DNA of 64,000 bases from Anaeromassilibacillus sp. An250 (lineage in GTDB: Bacteria > Bacillota > Clostridia > Oscillospirales > Acutalibacteraceae). A program made the translations under genes and the position numbers. Every line of letters begins with the position of its first letter. Position 1 is the first letter of the stretch. Positions 43,043 to 51,198 of the stretch are shown piece by piece. The DNA lies in NCBI RefSeq assembly GCF_002159845.1, contig NZ_NFJK01000002.1, forward strand, positions 245,251 through 309,250, read 5' to 3'. The notes under the pieces are model-generated. The model saw only the letters and a program-made list of their open reading frames with translations. It had not been told where the DNA came from and did no database searches.

Positions 43043-43813
43043 ATGGCGAAGGTTACCCTTCTAACGTATACCCCGCAGCCGGAAAAGACGGTCGCGATGG
43101 CGGCGAAGCTCTGCTATTCGCCGTCCTCCATCGACCAGATCGGCGAGGGATTGACGGAGGAAAAGACGGCTTCTTTTGTACAGATGTTGGCGGAAATCGG
43201 ACACGAAAGCCCGATCGAGCACGCCTCGTTTACCTTTGGGATCGAGGGCGTTTCCCGCTCGCTGTTGGCGCAGATCACGCGACACCGCATTGCATCGTTC
43301 AGCGTGCAGAGCCAGCGTTATGTCGCGGAGAGCGATTTTGCCTATGTGGTCCCGCCGGAGATCGAAGCGATCCCGGAGGCGAAAGCAGAATTTCTGGCGG
43401 CCATGGAAGAGGATCGCCGGCACTATGAGCGCTTGACGGCGCTTTTAATGGAAAAACATCGAAAGGCTCTGCTGGACGAGGGAAAGAGCGAAAAGGAGGC
43501 CGCGCGTGCTGCGGAGAAACGTGCGATTGAAGATGCGCGCTTCGTGCTGCCGAACGCCTGCGAGACAAAAATGGTCTGCACGTTCAACGCACGGTCGCTC
43601 CAAAACTTCTTTGCATTGCGCTGCTGCAACCGTGCGCAGTGGGAGATCCGGGACGTTGCAACACAGATGCTGTTTTTGGTGCGAAAGGTTGCGCCGCATC
43701 TCTTTGCAAACGCCGGCCCTGGCTGTCTGCGCGGCATCTGTCCGGAAGGGAAGATGTCCTGCGGAAAGGCAAATGAAGTACGCGCATTCTTCCATTCGGG
43801 GGAAGACGCATGA
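43043..43813 (+). CDS. thyX: Flavin-dependent thymidylate synthase ThyX
   Basis: This is a 256-residue protein. It makes dTMP from dUMP using FAD, NADPH and methylene-tetrahydrofolate, replacing ThyA. The ThyX signature RHRxxSxxxxSxR is present as RHRIASFSVQSQR, together with HESPIEHASFTF and LPNACETKM. The ATG at 43043 has GGAG 5 bases upstream and lies about 105 bases after the probable transcription start. Its stop overlaps the tmk start, joining two successive steps of dTTP synthesis. Confidence 0.96.
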   Translation: MAKVTLLTYTPQPEKTVAMAAKLCYSPSSIDQIGEGLTEEKTASFVQMLAEIGHESPIEHASFTFGIEGVSRSLLAQITRHRIASFSVQSQRYVAESDFAYVVPPEIEAIPEAKAEFLAAMEEDRRHYERLTALLMEKHRKALLDEGKSEKEAARAAEKRAIEDARFVLPNACETKMVCTFNARSLQNFFALRCCNRAQWEIRDVATQMLFLVRKVAPHLFANAGPGCLRGICPEGKMSCGKANEVRAFFHSGEDA

Positions 43814-44487
43814 GCGGGAAACTGATTACCCTGGAAGGGCTGGATGGAAGCGGGAAAGCGACGCAGACGGAGCTCCTGTGTAAGGAGCTGGCCGGAAAGG
43901 GCATACGTGTGCGGAAGATTTCGTTTCCGGATTATGGGCAGCCCTCTTCCGCATTGGCAAAGATGTATTTGGACGGGAAATTTGGAGAAAATCCGGAGGA
44001 TGTGTCCGCTTATGCGGCCTCTTCTTTTTATGCGGTGGACCGTTTTGCCAGCTACGCGCAGTTTTGGAAGGAAGACTACCAGAGCGGCGCAGTGATTGTT
44101 GCGGACCGTTATTCCACCTCTAACATCGTGTTTCAGATGTCGAAGCTGCCCAGGGACAAATGGGATGCATTCATCCAGTGGGTGCAGGATTACGAATACA
44201 ACAAACTGGGGCTTCCACAACCGGATTGCACGGTTTATCTGGACATGCCCCCTTCTGTGAGTCAAAAGCTTCTGAGCGGGCGCTATCACGGCGACGAACG
44301 GAAGAAGGACATCCACGAGCGCAATACGGCTTATCTGCGCGCTTGCCGGGAAAGTGCGGCCTACGCTGCAAAAATGCTCGGCTGGCTGGTTATAAATTGC
44401 GCAGAGGGCGACAATGCTAAACCTATGGAACAGATTCACAGGGAATTGATGAAAGAATTGGCAGGAGAGATCAACTTATATGTTTAA
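43810..44487 (+). CDS. tmk: Thymidylate kinase
   Basis: This is a 225-residue kinase that phosphorylates dTMP to dTDP. The P-loop reads LEGLDGSGKATQ, followed by the DRY-type motif VADRYSTSN and the lid region GRYHGDERKKDIHE. Sequence style is that of the larger clostridial Tmk rather than the 205-residue enterobacterial form. The ATG overlaps the thyX stop (ATGA), indicating translational coupling. The next gene starts inside its end. Confidence 0.93.
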   Translation: MSGKLITLEGLDGSGKATQTELLCKELAGKGIRVRKISFPDYGQPSSALAKMYLDGKFGENPEDVSAYAASSFYAVDRFASYAQFWKEDYQSGAVIVADRYSTSNIVFQMSKLPRDKWDAFIQWVQDYEYNKLGLPQPDCTVYLDMPPSVSQKLLSGRYHGDERKKDIHERNTAYLRACRESAAYAAKMLGWLVINCAEGDNAKPMEQIHRELMKELAGEINLYV

Positions 44488-45409
44488 TTGGAAAATTCCA
44501 GAAGTTTCAGATCGTGAATGGATGCAGCCGGCGCTTTCCGCGTCCGGCGGAATGGGCAGCGAATTTGCCTTTGGCACCCTGTACCTTTGGTCCTGTGCAT
44601 ATGGCACGCGTGTGTGCCAGCACGACGGGTGGGTGCTGCGGTGTTCCGGGACCGAGGGGAACCGGTTCTATCAGTTGCCGTTGGGACCGGGGGATCTGCG
44701 CAGCAAGGTGGAGCTGTTGCTCGCCGACGCAAAGGAAGCCGGATGCAAATTCCGCCTGTGGGGGTTGACCAAACAGGAGACGGAACATCTGGAAGAAGCG
44801 ATGCCGGGGATGTTCCGGTTCCAATTGGACCGGGATGCGTCGGACTATATCTATGCGTCGCAGGACCTGATCCATTTGGCGGGCCGCAAGTTCCACGGGA
44901 AGCGGAACCATCTGGCGCGGTTCCAGCGTTCTTACAATTGGTCCTATGAGGATATCACGCCGGAAAACTATGCGGATTGCAAGAAGATTGCCCATGAATG
45001 GTGTGTCCAAAACGGCGGATGCGGCAAGGAGGATGGCACGGACGACGAGACCTGTGCCATCAATATGGCGTTCCGCTCCTTTGAGGAGCTGAAGCTCTCC
45101 GGCGGCCTGCTGCGCGTGGACGGCAAACCGGTGGCATTTACCGTTGGCGAGGAGATCAACCCGGAGGTCTACCTCCTTCATTTTGAGAAGGCCCTCAGCG
45201 GTTATGAGGGGCTCTATGCCGCCATCAATCACGAATATGCGGCGAACCATCTGGAGAACTACCGTTATATCAATCGGGAAGAGGATTTGGGGATTGAAGG
45301 CTTGCGGAAAGCAAAGCTCTCTTACAACCCGGCCATCCTTTTGGAAAAATACTCCGCGACCCTGCTTTCGGAGACGGAGGAAATCACGGAATTGGAACAA
45401 GGCGACTGA
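44480..45409 (+). CDS. DUF2156 protein (acyltransferase-like, LPG synthase C-terminal fold)
   Basis: This is a 309-residue cytoplasmic protein of the DUF2156 family, related to the catalytic domain of aminoacyl-phosphatidylglycerol synthases and to Fem-type GNAT folds. Segments such as FRLWGLTKQETEHLEEAMPG, KFHGKRNHLARFQRSY and YEGLYAAINHEYAANHL match the family. No membrane domain is attached, so lipid modification is uncertain. It overlaps tmk by 8 bases and precedes a GNAT gene by 17 bases, in one run. Confidence 0.85.
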   Translation: MFNWKIPEVSDREWMQPALSASGGMGSEFAFGTLYLWSCAYGTRVCQHDGWVLRCSGTEGNRFYQLPLGPGDLRSKVELLLADAKEAGCKFRLWGLTKQETEHLEEAMPGMFRFQLDRDASDYIYASQDLIHLAGRKFHGKRNHLARFQRSYNWSYEDITPENYADCKKIAHEWCVQNGGCGKEDGTDDETCAINMAFRSFEELKLSGGLLRVDGKPVAFTVGEEINPEVYLLHFEKALSGYEGLYAAINHEYAANHLENYRYINREEDLGIEGLRKAKLSYNPAILLEKYSATLLSETEEITELEQGD

Positions 45410-45426
45410 GTGGAGGCGGTGCGGCG

Positions 45427-46320
45427 GTGATCGGTTTTGCAAAATGGGAGGACCGTCCGGCTTTGGCGGAACTCTGGCAGGTCTGTTTTGAAGAGGAGCG
45501 GCGGTACGCCAATTTCTTTTTCAACAACGCGTTCCGCCCGGAGAACTGCCTGGTCTACCGCGTTGCGGGCCGGCCGGCGGCGATGCTGCATCTGTTGCCG
45601 GCGAAGATCGTCTGCGGCGGGAAGCCGGTGCGCATCCACTATGTGTTTGCCTGTGCGACCGCGCCGGAGCACCGTTCCCACGGATACATGAATGCGCTGC
45701 TGGCCTATGCCGCGCTGGTGGGTTCCCAGAGGGAGGAGCAGTTTTCCGCGATCCTGCCCGCCAGCCCGGGACTATATGACTATTATGCAAAGTCCGATTA
45801 CGTCACTTTTTTTGAACGGGACGAATACCGGCTTTCGGCAGAACAGCTGCGGGAAAAGGCGGTTGTTCGGGGAGGACGCAGAGCGTTTACGCCTGCCACG
45901 TTGAACCGGATGCGCAGTGCGCTGCTGCGGGATCGGGAAGGGTCCGTCCTTTGGGAGAACGGCGCGTTCTGGTTTGCGGTGGAGGACAACCGCATTTATG
46001 GCGGCAAGCTGGTGTGCGCCGAGGGACCGTCCTATGCGGTGTGCCGGCGGGAACAACCGGATGTCTGTGAGATTACCGAATTCATGAGCGCGCCGGAGCA
46101 CCTGCCGGCCCTCTTTGCGGCGCTGCTTCAGGAAATGCCTGCCCAGGATTACCGCATCCGGCTTCCGAAGGGAAGCGGCCTTTTTGCAGCGGCGGGCGTG
46201 CCCTCCCTTTCGGCCCCGGAACCCGCCTTTTGCGGGATGCTCCGGCCGTTGGACGGCGCCTCCTTGGAGCAAATTCATGTTGGGGATCAAAAGCCGTATC
46301 TTGGCTTAGGAAAAGATTAA
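45427..46320 (+). CDS. GNAT-family N-acetyltransferase, Eis-like
   Basis: This is a 297-residue protein. The first 130 residues form a GNAT domain with the acetyl-CoA loop in APEHRSHGYMNALLAY, followed by LPASPGLYDYYAKSDYVTFF. A second half of about 150 residues gives the two-domain arrangement seen in Eis-type transferases. The substrate is unknown. The GTG at 45427 has GGAGG upstream. It follows the DUF2156 gene closely. Both fold into GNAT-like domains and may act on related substrates, but that is inference. Confidence 0.82.
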   Translation: MIGFAKWEDRPALAELWQVCFEEERRYANFFFNNAFRPENCLVYRVAGRPAAMLHLLPAKIVCGGKPVRIHYVFACATAPEHRSHGYMNALLAYAALVGSQREEQFSAILPASPGLYDYYAKSDYVTFFERDEYRLSAEQLREKAVVRGGRRAFTPATLNRMRSALLRDREGSVLWENGAFWFAVEDNRIYGGKLVCAEGPSYAVCRREQPDVCEITEFMSAPEHLPALFAALLQEMPAQDYRIRLPKGSGLFAAAGVPSLSAPEPAFCGMLRPLDGASLEQIHVGDQKPYLGLGKD

Positions 46321-46351
46321 AGATCATCCGCAAGGAAAGGAGCGTTACACA

Positions 46352-46894
46352 ATGATCTATGTATTTTTGGCAAATGGATTTGAAGAAATTGAAGCGCTGG
46401 CGACCGTGGATATCCTCCGCCGCGCGGAACTGGATGTCAAAACCGTGGGCGTGGGCGGCAAGACCGTCACGGGTTCGCATGGAATCCCGGTGACTGCGGA
46501 TATCGAGGAAAAGGATGTCACGACGGACGACATGGAATTGGTCGTTTTGCCGGGCGGCATGCCGGGCACGCTGAACCTGGAGAAGTCCCCGATTGTGATG
46601 GCGTCCGTGCGCTATTGCCTGGACAACAGCATCTATGTGGCGGCCATCTGCGCGGCGCCCTCCATCCTGGGGCATATCGGCGCGCTGAAAGGCTGTACCG
46701 CGACGTGTTTCCCGGGGTTTGAAAAAGAATTGGAGGGGGCGATCCTTTCCTCCCAGCCGGTCTGCGTCAGCGGACGCATCATCACCGGCAAGGGCGCAGG
46801 GGTAGCGGCGGACTTTGCCCTACGCATTGTGGCGGAGCTCTGCGGCTCGCAGAAATCGGCTGCGATAAAGAAATCCATCCAGTGTCAGAACTGA
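46352..46894 (+). CDS. DJ-1/PfpI family protein
   Basis: This is a 180-residue protein with the DJ-1 fold. The catalytic Cys lies in the nucleophile elbow AAICAAPSILG, and the partner Glu is in ANGFEEIEA near the N-terminus. ELVVLPGGMPGTLNL is typical of the YajL/DJ-1 branch, described as glyoxalase or deglycase and as an oxidative-stress protein. The start has AAGGAG. It lies in the thyX run between the GNAT and folate genes. Confidence 0.92.
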   Translation: MIYVFLANGFEEIEALATVDILRRAELDVKTVGVGGKTVTGSHGIPVTADIEEKDVTTDDMELVVLPGGMPGTLNLEKSPIVMASVRYCLDNSIYVAAICAAPSILGHIGALKGCTATCFPGFEKELEGAILSSQPVCVSGRIITGKGAGVAADFALRIVAELCGSQKSAAIKKSIQCQN

Positions 46895-46916
46895 CCCTCC
46901 TATAAAGGAAGATCGC

Positions 46917-47522
46917 ATGTATATCAAGAACATCAAGGAACTGAAAAAGAATCTGCGCGCGCGATACCGCCGCTATCGGGAGAAGATGAACGCGGAGCAA
47001 AAGATCCGCCTGGACGCCTCGATCCAATGCCGCCTCCTGACGTTGGAGGAATACCTGCATGCAGAAACCCTCTTTATTTATGTCAGCAAGCCCATCGAGG
47101 TGGACACTCTGGCGGTGATTAATGCTGCGCTCGCCAATCACAAACGGGTGGCCGTGCCGCGCTGTGTGCCGGATACCTTTGAAATGGAGTTTTATTACAT
47201 CACCTCCCTGAGCGACCTGGAAAAGGGAACGTTCGGCGTGCTCGAACCCATTGTGGACAAATGCGAGCGCGTGGGGGATTCTTATGGGCGGGCGCTGTGC
47301 GTCGTTCCGGGCTTGAGTTTTGACGCACAGGGGTACCGCCTGGGATATGGGAAAGGATATTACGACCGTTACCTTGCGCAGTTCCGCGGGATCACGGTGG
47401 GCATATGCTATCTGGGGTGCATCCAATGGAATTTGCCCCATGGGTATTACGACCGGCCCGTCGATATTCTGATCACAGAGAAGTATGTCCGCAGAATTGC
47501 GAGGCAGGAGGATACGCCATGA
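46917..47522 (+). CDS. 5-formyltetrahydrofolate cyclo-ligase
   Basis: This is a 201-residue enzyme that converts 5-formyl-THF to methenyl-THF with ATP, returning it to the one-carbon pool. The family signature GYRLGYGKGYYDRYL is intact, preceded by CVVPGLSFDAQG. The N-terminus KKNLRARYRRYRE supplies the basic nucleotide-binding segment. It links to ThyX upstream in the same run, since ThyX uses methylene-THF. Its stop overlaps the mltG start (ATGA). Confidence 0.94.
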   Translation: MYIKNIKELKKNLRARYRRYREKMNAEQKIRLDASIQCRLLTLEEYLHAETLFIYVSKPIEVDTLAVINAALANHKRVAVPRCVPDTFEMEFYYITSLSDLEKGTFGVLEPIVDKCERVGDSYGRALCVVPGLSFDAQGYRLGYGKGYYDRYLAQFRGITVGICYLGCIQWNLPHGYYDRPVDILITEKYVRRIARQEDTP

Positions 47523-48808
47523 ATGACGATAAGCGCAACGAGGAATTGCGCCGGAGGAAAATTGAAAATTTCCGGGTGCAGATTCCCGAGGATTCATTCC
47601 CGCAGGAATCAGGCAGATCCCCGCGGGAGGAGCCGCCGGCGATCAATAGTTATAGCCGTCCGGAGAAAAACCACCGAGCGGCGGATGTCCGTATGGCGGA
47701 GCGTAAGGCGGCACGGCGGGCGGCAAAGGCCCATAAGAAGCGCAATAAACAAAAGCGTGGCAAGAACAAGCTCTTTTTCCGCCTGGTGTGGCTGATGATG
47801 GTGCTGTTCATCGGGGTTGCGCTGGCGCAGTATGCAGTCACCGGTATCAACGATATGTTGGCGATTGGACGCGATGCAGTCAATGTCACGGTTGATATCC
47901 CTAAAGGGGCCAGCACTGACCAGATCGCCCAGGTGTTGCAGGAGGCCGGCGTCATCCAGCGCTCAGACTTTTTTAAGCTCTATTCAGCGATGACGAAGGC
48001 CGACGGCCACTACAACAACGGTACTTATAAGCTGAACACCAGCATGGATTATGAGGCGATTATCAACAATTTGCAGTCCAATGCCAACCGTGTGGACATC
48101 GTCAAGATCACGTTCACAGAGGGAATGAACGCATTGGAGGTTGCCCAACTTCTGGAAGAGAACGGCGTTTGCTCCCAGGAGGACGCATTGAACTACATCA
48201 ACTCCAACGCATTGGATTCGAAGTACGATTTTCTCCAGCAGCTCACCGGCGACCGTTACTATCATATGGAGGGCTACCTCTTCCCGGACACGTACGAGTT
48301 TTTCAAGGACGAATCCCCGGAGGATGCGATTTTGAAGCTGGTGAACAACTGCGACCGGAAATTGACCGACGAGATCCGTCAGGAGATCACGGCGAGCGGC
48401 ATGACCATCGACCAGGTGATGACGCTGGCCTCCATGATCCAAGCTGAGGCCGCGGATGAAGACGATATGTATATGATTTCCTCCGTCTTCCACAACCGTT
48501 TGAACAGCGACGGGTCGAATGGGCTCCGCCGCCTGCAATCCGACCCGACCATGTACTATCCGTACCGTACGAGGGATGCCATTCCAGAGGACATTCGGGA
48601 GACGTATTCGAGCAAATACAACACGTATGAAATCGAGGGCCTCCCGGCGGGGCCGATTTGCAATCCCGGCTCCAAGGCGATTGACGCGGCCTTACATCCG
48701 GCGGATACCAACTACTATTACTTCTGCCACGATGCGGACCGCAATGCGTACTATGCGGAAACCCTGGAGCAGCATCAGCAGAATCTACAGAAGGCGGGGT
48801 TGCGATGA
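47519..48808 (+). CDS. mltG: Endolytic murein transglycosylase MltG
   Basis: This is a 429-residue membrane-anchored enzyme that cuts nascent glycan strands. A basic cytoplasmic region of about 80 residues precedes one membrane helix (LFFRLVWLMMVLFIGVALAQ). Outside follow a LysM-like region (VTVDIPKGASTDQIAQVL) and the YceG catalytic domain with the Glu in ASMIQAEAADEDDMYMIS and then VFHNRL. DPTMYYPY and GLPAGPICNPG are conserved. The start at 47519 overlaps the cyclo-ligase stop, and the stop overlaps the next start. Confidence 0.94.
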   Translation: MNDDKRNEELRRRKIENFRVQIPEDSFPQESGRSPREEPPAINSYSRPEKNHRAADVRMAERKAARRAAKAHKKRNKQKRGKNKLFFRLVWLMMVLFIGVALAQYAVTGINDMLAIGRDAVNVTVDIPKGASTDQIAQVLQEAGVIQRSDFFKLYSAMTKADGHYNNGTYKLNTSMDYEAIINNLQSNANRVDIVKITFTEGMNALEVAQLLEENGVCSQEDALNYINSNALDSKYDFLQQLTGDRYYHMEGYLFPDTYEFFKDESPEDAILKLVNNCDRKLTDEIRQEITASGMTIDQVMTLASMIQAEAADEDDMYMISSVFHNRLNSDGSNGLRRLQSDPTMYYPYRTRDAIPEDIRETYSSKYNTYEIEGLPAGPICNPGSKAIDAALHPADTNYYYFCHDADRNAYYAETLEQHQQNLQKAGLR

Positions 48809-50040
48809 GCGATATCAGAGACAACCGGCCGGAGCTGTTGGCGCCGGCCGGGGATATGGAATGCCTGCGTGCGGCGCTGGACTTCGGGGCGGATGCGGTT
48901 TATCTGGCGGGCCAGATGTTTGGCATGCGCACGGCGCCCTCCAATTTTACCCGTGAAGAGCTGCAAACAGCGGTCGCCCTGGCGCATGCGCGCGGGGTAC
49001 GGGTGTATGTAACCTGCAACACGGTGCCGCGCAACAAGGAGATCGACCTGCTCCCGGACTATCTTGCATTTTTGCAGGAGGCGGGAGTGGATGCTCTGAT
49101 CGTCACCGATTTAGGGGTGATCGACCTCGCCAAGCGCTATGCGCCGAAGGTGGAATTGCATGTCTCCACCCAGGCCGGCATCACCAATTACGCGGCGGCG
49201 AACGCCTTTTACCAGCTCGGCGCCAAGCGCGTGGTGCTGGCGCGCGAAACGACCATGGAGGAGATCGCGGAGATCCGGGCGAAAACGCCGAAGGATCTGG
49301 AAATCGAGGCGTTTGTGCATGGCGCGATGTGCATGTCGTTTTCGGGGCGGTGCTTACTGTCCAACTATATGGCGGGCCGTGATGCCAATCGGGGCGCCTG
49401 CGCGCAGCCGTGCCGGTGGAAGTATGCGTTGGTCGAGGAAAAGCGCCCCGGCCAATATATGCCCATCTATCAGGAAGGGGAGGGCTCCTATATCCTGAAC
49501 TCCAAAGACATGTGCATGGTGCGCCATCTGCCGGAGCTGCTCCGGGCAGGAGTTACCAGCCTAAAGATCGAGGGACGTGCAAAGTCGTCGTATTACGTGG
49601 CGGTGACGACGAACGCCTACCGCTGGGCGCTGGACGAGCTGGAGCAGCATCCGGACATCCCTGTTTCGCCTTGGATTGTGGAAGAGCTGGATAAGATCAG
49701 CCACAGGCCCTATAGCACGGGCTTTTATCTCGGCGGAGAGCCGGGCCAGGAGACCGTCCAGGGCGGGTATGTGCGCAATTACGAGGTGATCGCCGTCTGC
49801 GAGGACTACCACGACGGCATTGCAATTTTATCACAGAGGAACCGCTTTTTCCGCGGGGAGACGGCGGACGTGTTGGAGGTCGGGGAACAGCCCTTCGACC
49901 TGCCGCTGGACGAACTGTTCGATCAGGACGGGCAGCCGATCGAGTCCGCGCCGCATGCGACCATGACAGTCCTGTTAAAAACAGAACGGCCGCTCAAACG
50001 CGGGGCGATCCTGCGGCACCGCCGCACAGAGGATTCCTAA
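48805..50040 (+). CDS. U32 peptidase-family protein, probable tRNA hydroxylation factor TrhP
   Basis: This is a 411-residue protein. It opens with ELLAPAGDMECLRAALDFGA, the U32 start, and has the signature EAFVHGAMCMSFSGRCLLSN. Cysteines in that segment and in RGACAQPCRWKY fit the Fe-S ligands of TrhP/RlhA-type enzymes. TrhP makes 5-hydroxyuridine at tRNA position 34, and members in Firmicutes often follow mltG, as here. Peptidase activity is doubtful for the family. Translation is coupled to mltG through a 4-base overlap. Confidence 0.88.
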   Translation: MSDIRDNRPELLAPAGDMECLRAALDFGADAVYLAGQMFGMRTAPSNFTREELQTAVALAHARGVRVYVTCNTVPRNKEIDLLPDYLAFLQEAGVDALIVTDLGVIDLAKRYAPKVELHVSTQAGITNYAAANAFYQLGAKRVVLARETTMEEIAEIRAKTPKDLEIEAFVHGAMCMSFSGRCLLSNYMAGRDANRGACAQPCRWKYALVEEKRPGQYMPIYQEGEGSYILNSKDMCMVRHLPELLRAGVTSLKIEGRAKSSYYVAVTTNAYRWALDELEQHPDIPVSPWIVEELDKISHRPYSTGFYLGGEPGQETVQGGYVRNYEVIAVCEDYHDGIAILSQRNRFFRGETADVLEVGEQPFDLPLDELFDQDGQPIESAPHATMTVLLKTERPLKRGAILRHRRTEDS

Positions 50041-50061
50041 GAGTAAGAGGAGGCAATCCAT

Positions 50062-51126
50062 TTGGAAGCTGTACAGACCACTCCAACGCAGAAGGTGCGC
50101 TACGATTGGGTGGACGCGCTGAAATTCCTTGGTATTTCGTCCATCTATGTCGGCCATATGGGGGAAGCGGCCGGCGCGCTGTATCCGTTTACGTTTCAGT
50201 ACTGTGTGGCCTTGTTCTTCTTGGCGTCGGGTTTTTTTGCCCCACACACCGAACAGCAGGCCTTTTGGCCGTTTCTCAAGAAGAAGTTTTGCGCCATCGT
50301 ATTGCCGTACTTTGCGTTCAGCGCCATCAATGTGGTGGTGAATGTGCTCACCTGGGGCTGCTCGTTTACCGAATTTGTAGACCTGATGGTTGCGGTGTTC
50401 ATGGGCGTACGGACGAAAACGGCTGCTGCCGCCCTGTGGTTCCTTCCGTGCCTGTTTGTGATTTCGATTGGGCACTACCTGCTGAAGAAACTCCTGCGGT
50501 GGGAATGGCTGGTTGTTTTGGTGGGCCTCGGCTTTTATGTGGCGACAGAGATCGGCATTCCCTACCGGCCGGTGGGAGAGCCGCGCATGTTCTTCGGCAT
50601 CGACAGCGCGATGTGCTATATCCTCTACTATGCTTTGGGCGCGGCGCTTTTTCCCTATTTGAAGGACTTCCATTTTCGTTCGTTGAAGCCGTGGGCAAAG
50701 GCGCTCTTTTGGGCTGTGACGCTGGCGTGTGCATTTGTCGCATGTGTGGTTTATTTTAAGGGGCCGTCGTTCCCGATTGACGCGCTGCCGTTCGAACTGC
50801 CAAGGGCTATCAGCGTGTTTTATTCCGCTGGCTTGGCGCTATCGCTTGTCTTCCTGAATTTTATCGGGGCAAAACTGCTTGCGCATGTACACGCATTTAC
50901 GGAAATCGGCCGCAATACGCTGATTCTGTGCGGCACAGAAAATATTATGAAGGAGATTCTCGCGGCCTTGGTCTCCCTGACCGGGTTGAAGCTGGAAATC
51001 TCCTCCCATTTTGCCGCTTTCGTCTATGCATTTTTCATTCTGTATCTTTCCAGCCGGACGGTAATCCCGCTGATCCGGGATCATTCCAAAATCCTTTCCG
51101 GGACATTCCGGTTCGGGGAATCCTGA
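50062..51126 (+). CDS. Membrane acyltransferase, OafA/acyltransferase-3 type
   Basis: This is a 354-residue protein with about ten membrane helices. The start YDWVDALKFLGISSIYVGHM corresponds to the family motif around the catalytic His, and ALFFLASGFFAP matches the following helix with its FxxSGF motif. Such enzymes add acyl groups to surface sugars. The TTG at 50062 follows AGAGGAGG. It is the last gene before a terminator, in the run that starts at thyX. The acceptor is unknown. Confidence 0.85.
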   Translation: MEAVQTTPTQKVRYDWVDALKFLGISSIYVGHMGEAAGALYPFTFQYCVALFFLASGFFAPHTEQQAFWPFLKKKFCAIVLPYFAFSAINVVVNVLTWGCSFTEFVDLMVAVFMGVRTKTAAAALWFLPCLFVISIGHYLLKKLLRWEWLVVLVGLGFYVATEIGIPYRPVGEPRMFFGIDSAMCYILYYALGAALFPYLKDFHFRSLKPWAKALFWAVTLACAFVACVVYFKGPSFPIDALPFELPRAISVFYSAGLALSLVFLNFIGAKLLAHVHAFTEIGRNTLILCGTENIMKEILAALVSLTGLKLEISSHFAAFVYAFFILYLSSRTVIPLIRDHSKILSGTFRFGES

Positions 51127-51132
51127 TGGTTT

Positions 51133-51175
51133 AAATGTCCTCTTGCCAGGCCATACTGACAAGAGGACATTTTCT
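51133..51175 (+). terminator. Terminator ending the thyX run
   Basis: A 13-bp stem AAATGTCCTCTTG/CAAGAGGACATTT with a 14-base loop and T residues. It lies only 24 bases before the PBP start. Confidence 0.8.
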
Positions 51176-51198
51176 ATTTGATGGAGAGGAGGAGCGGT

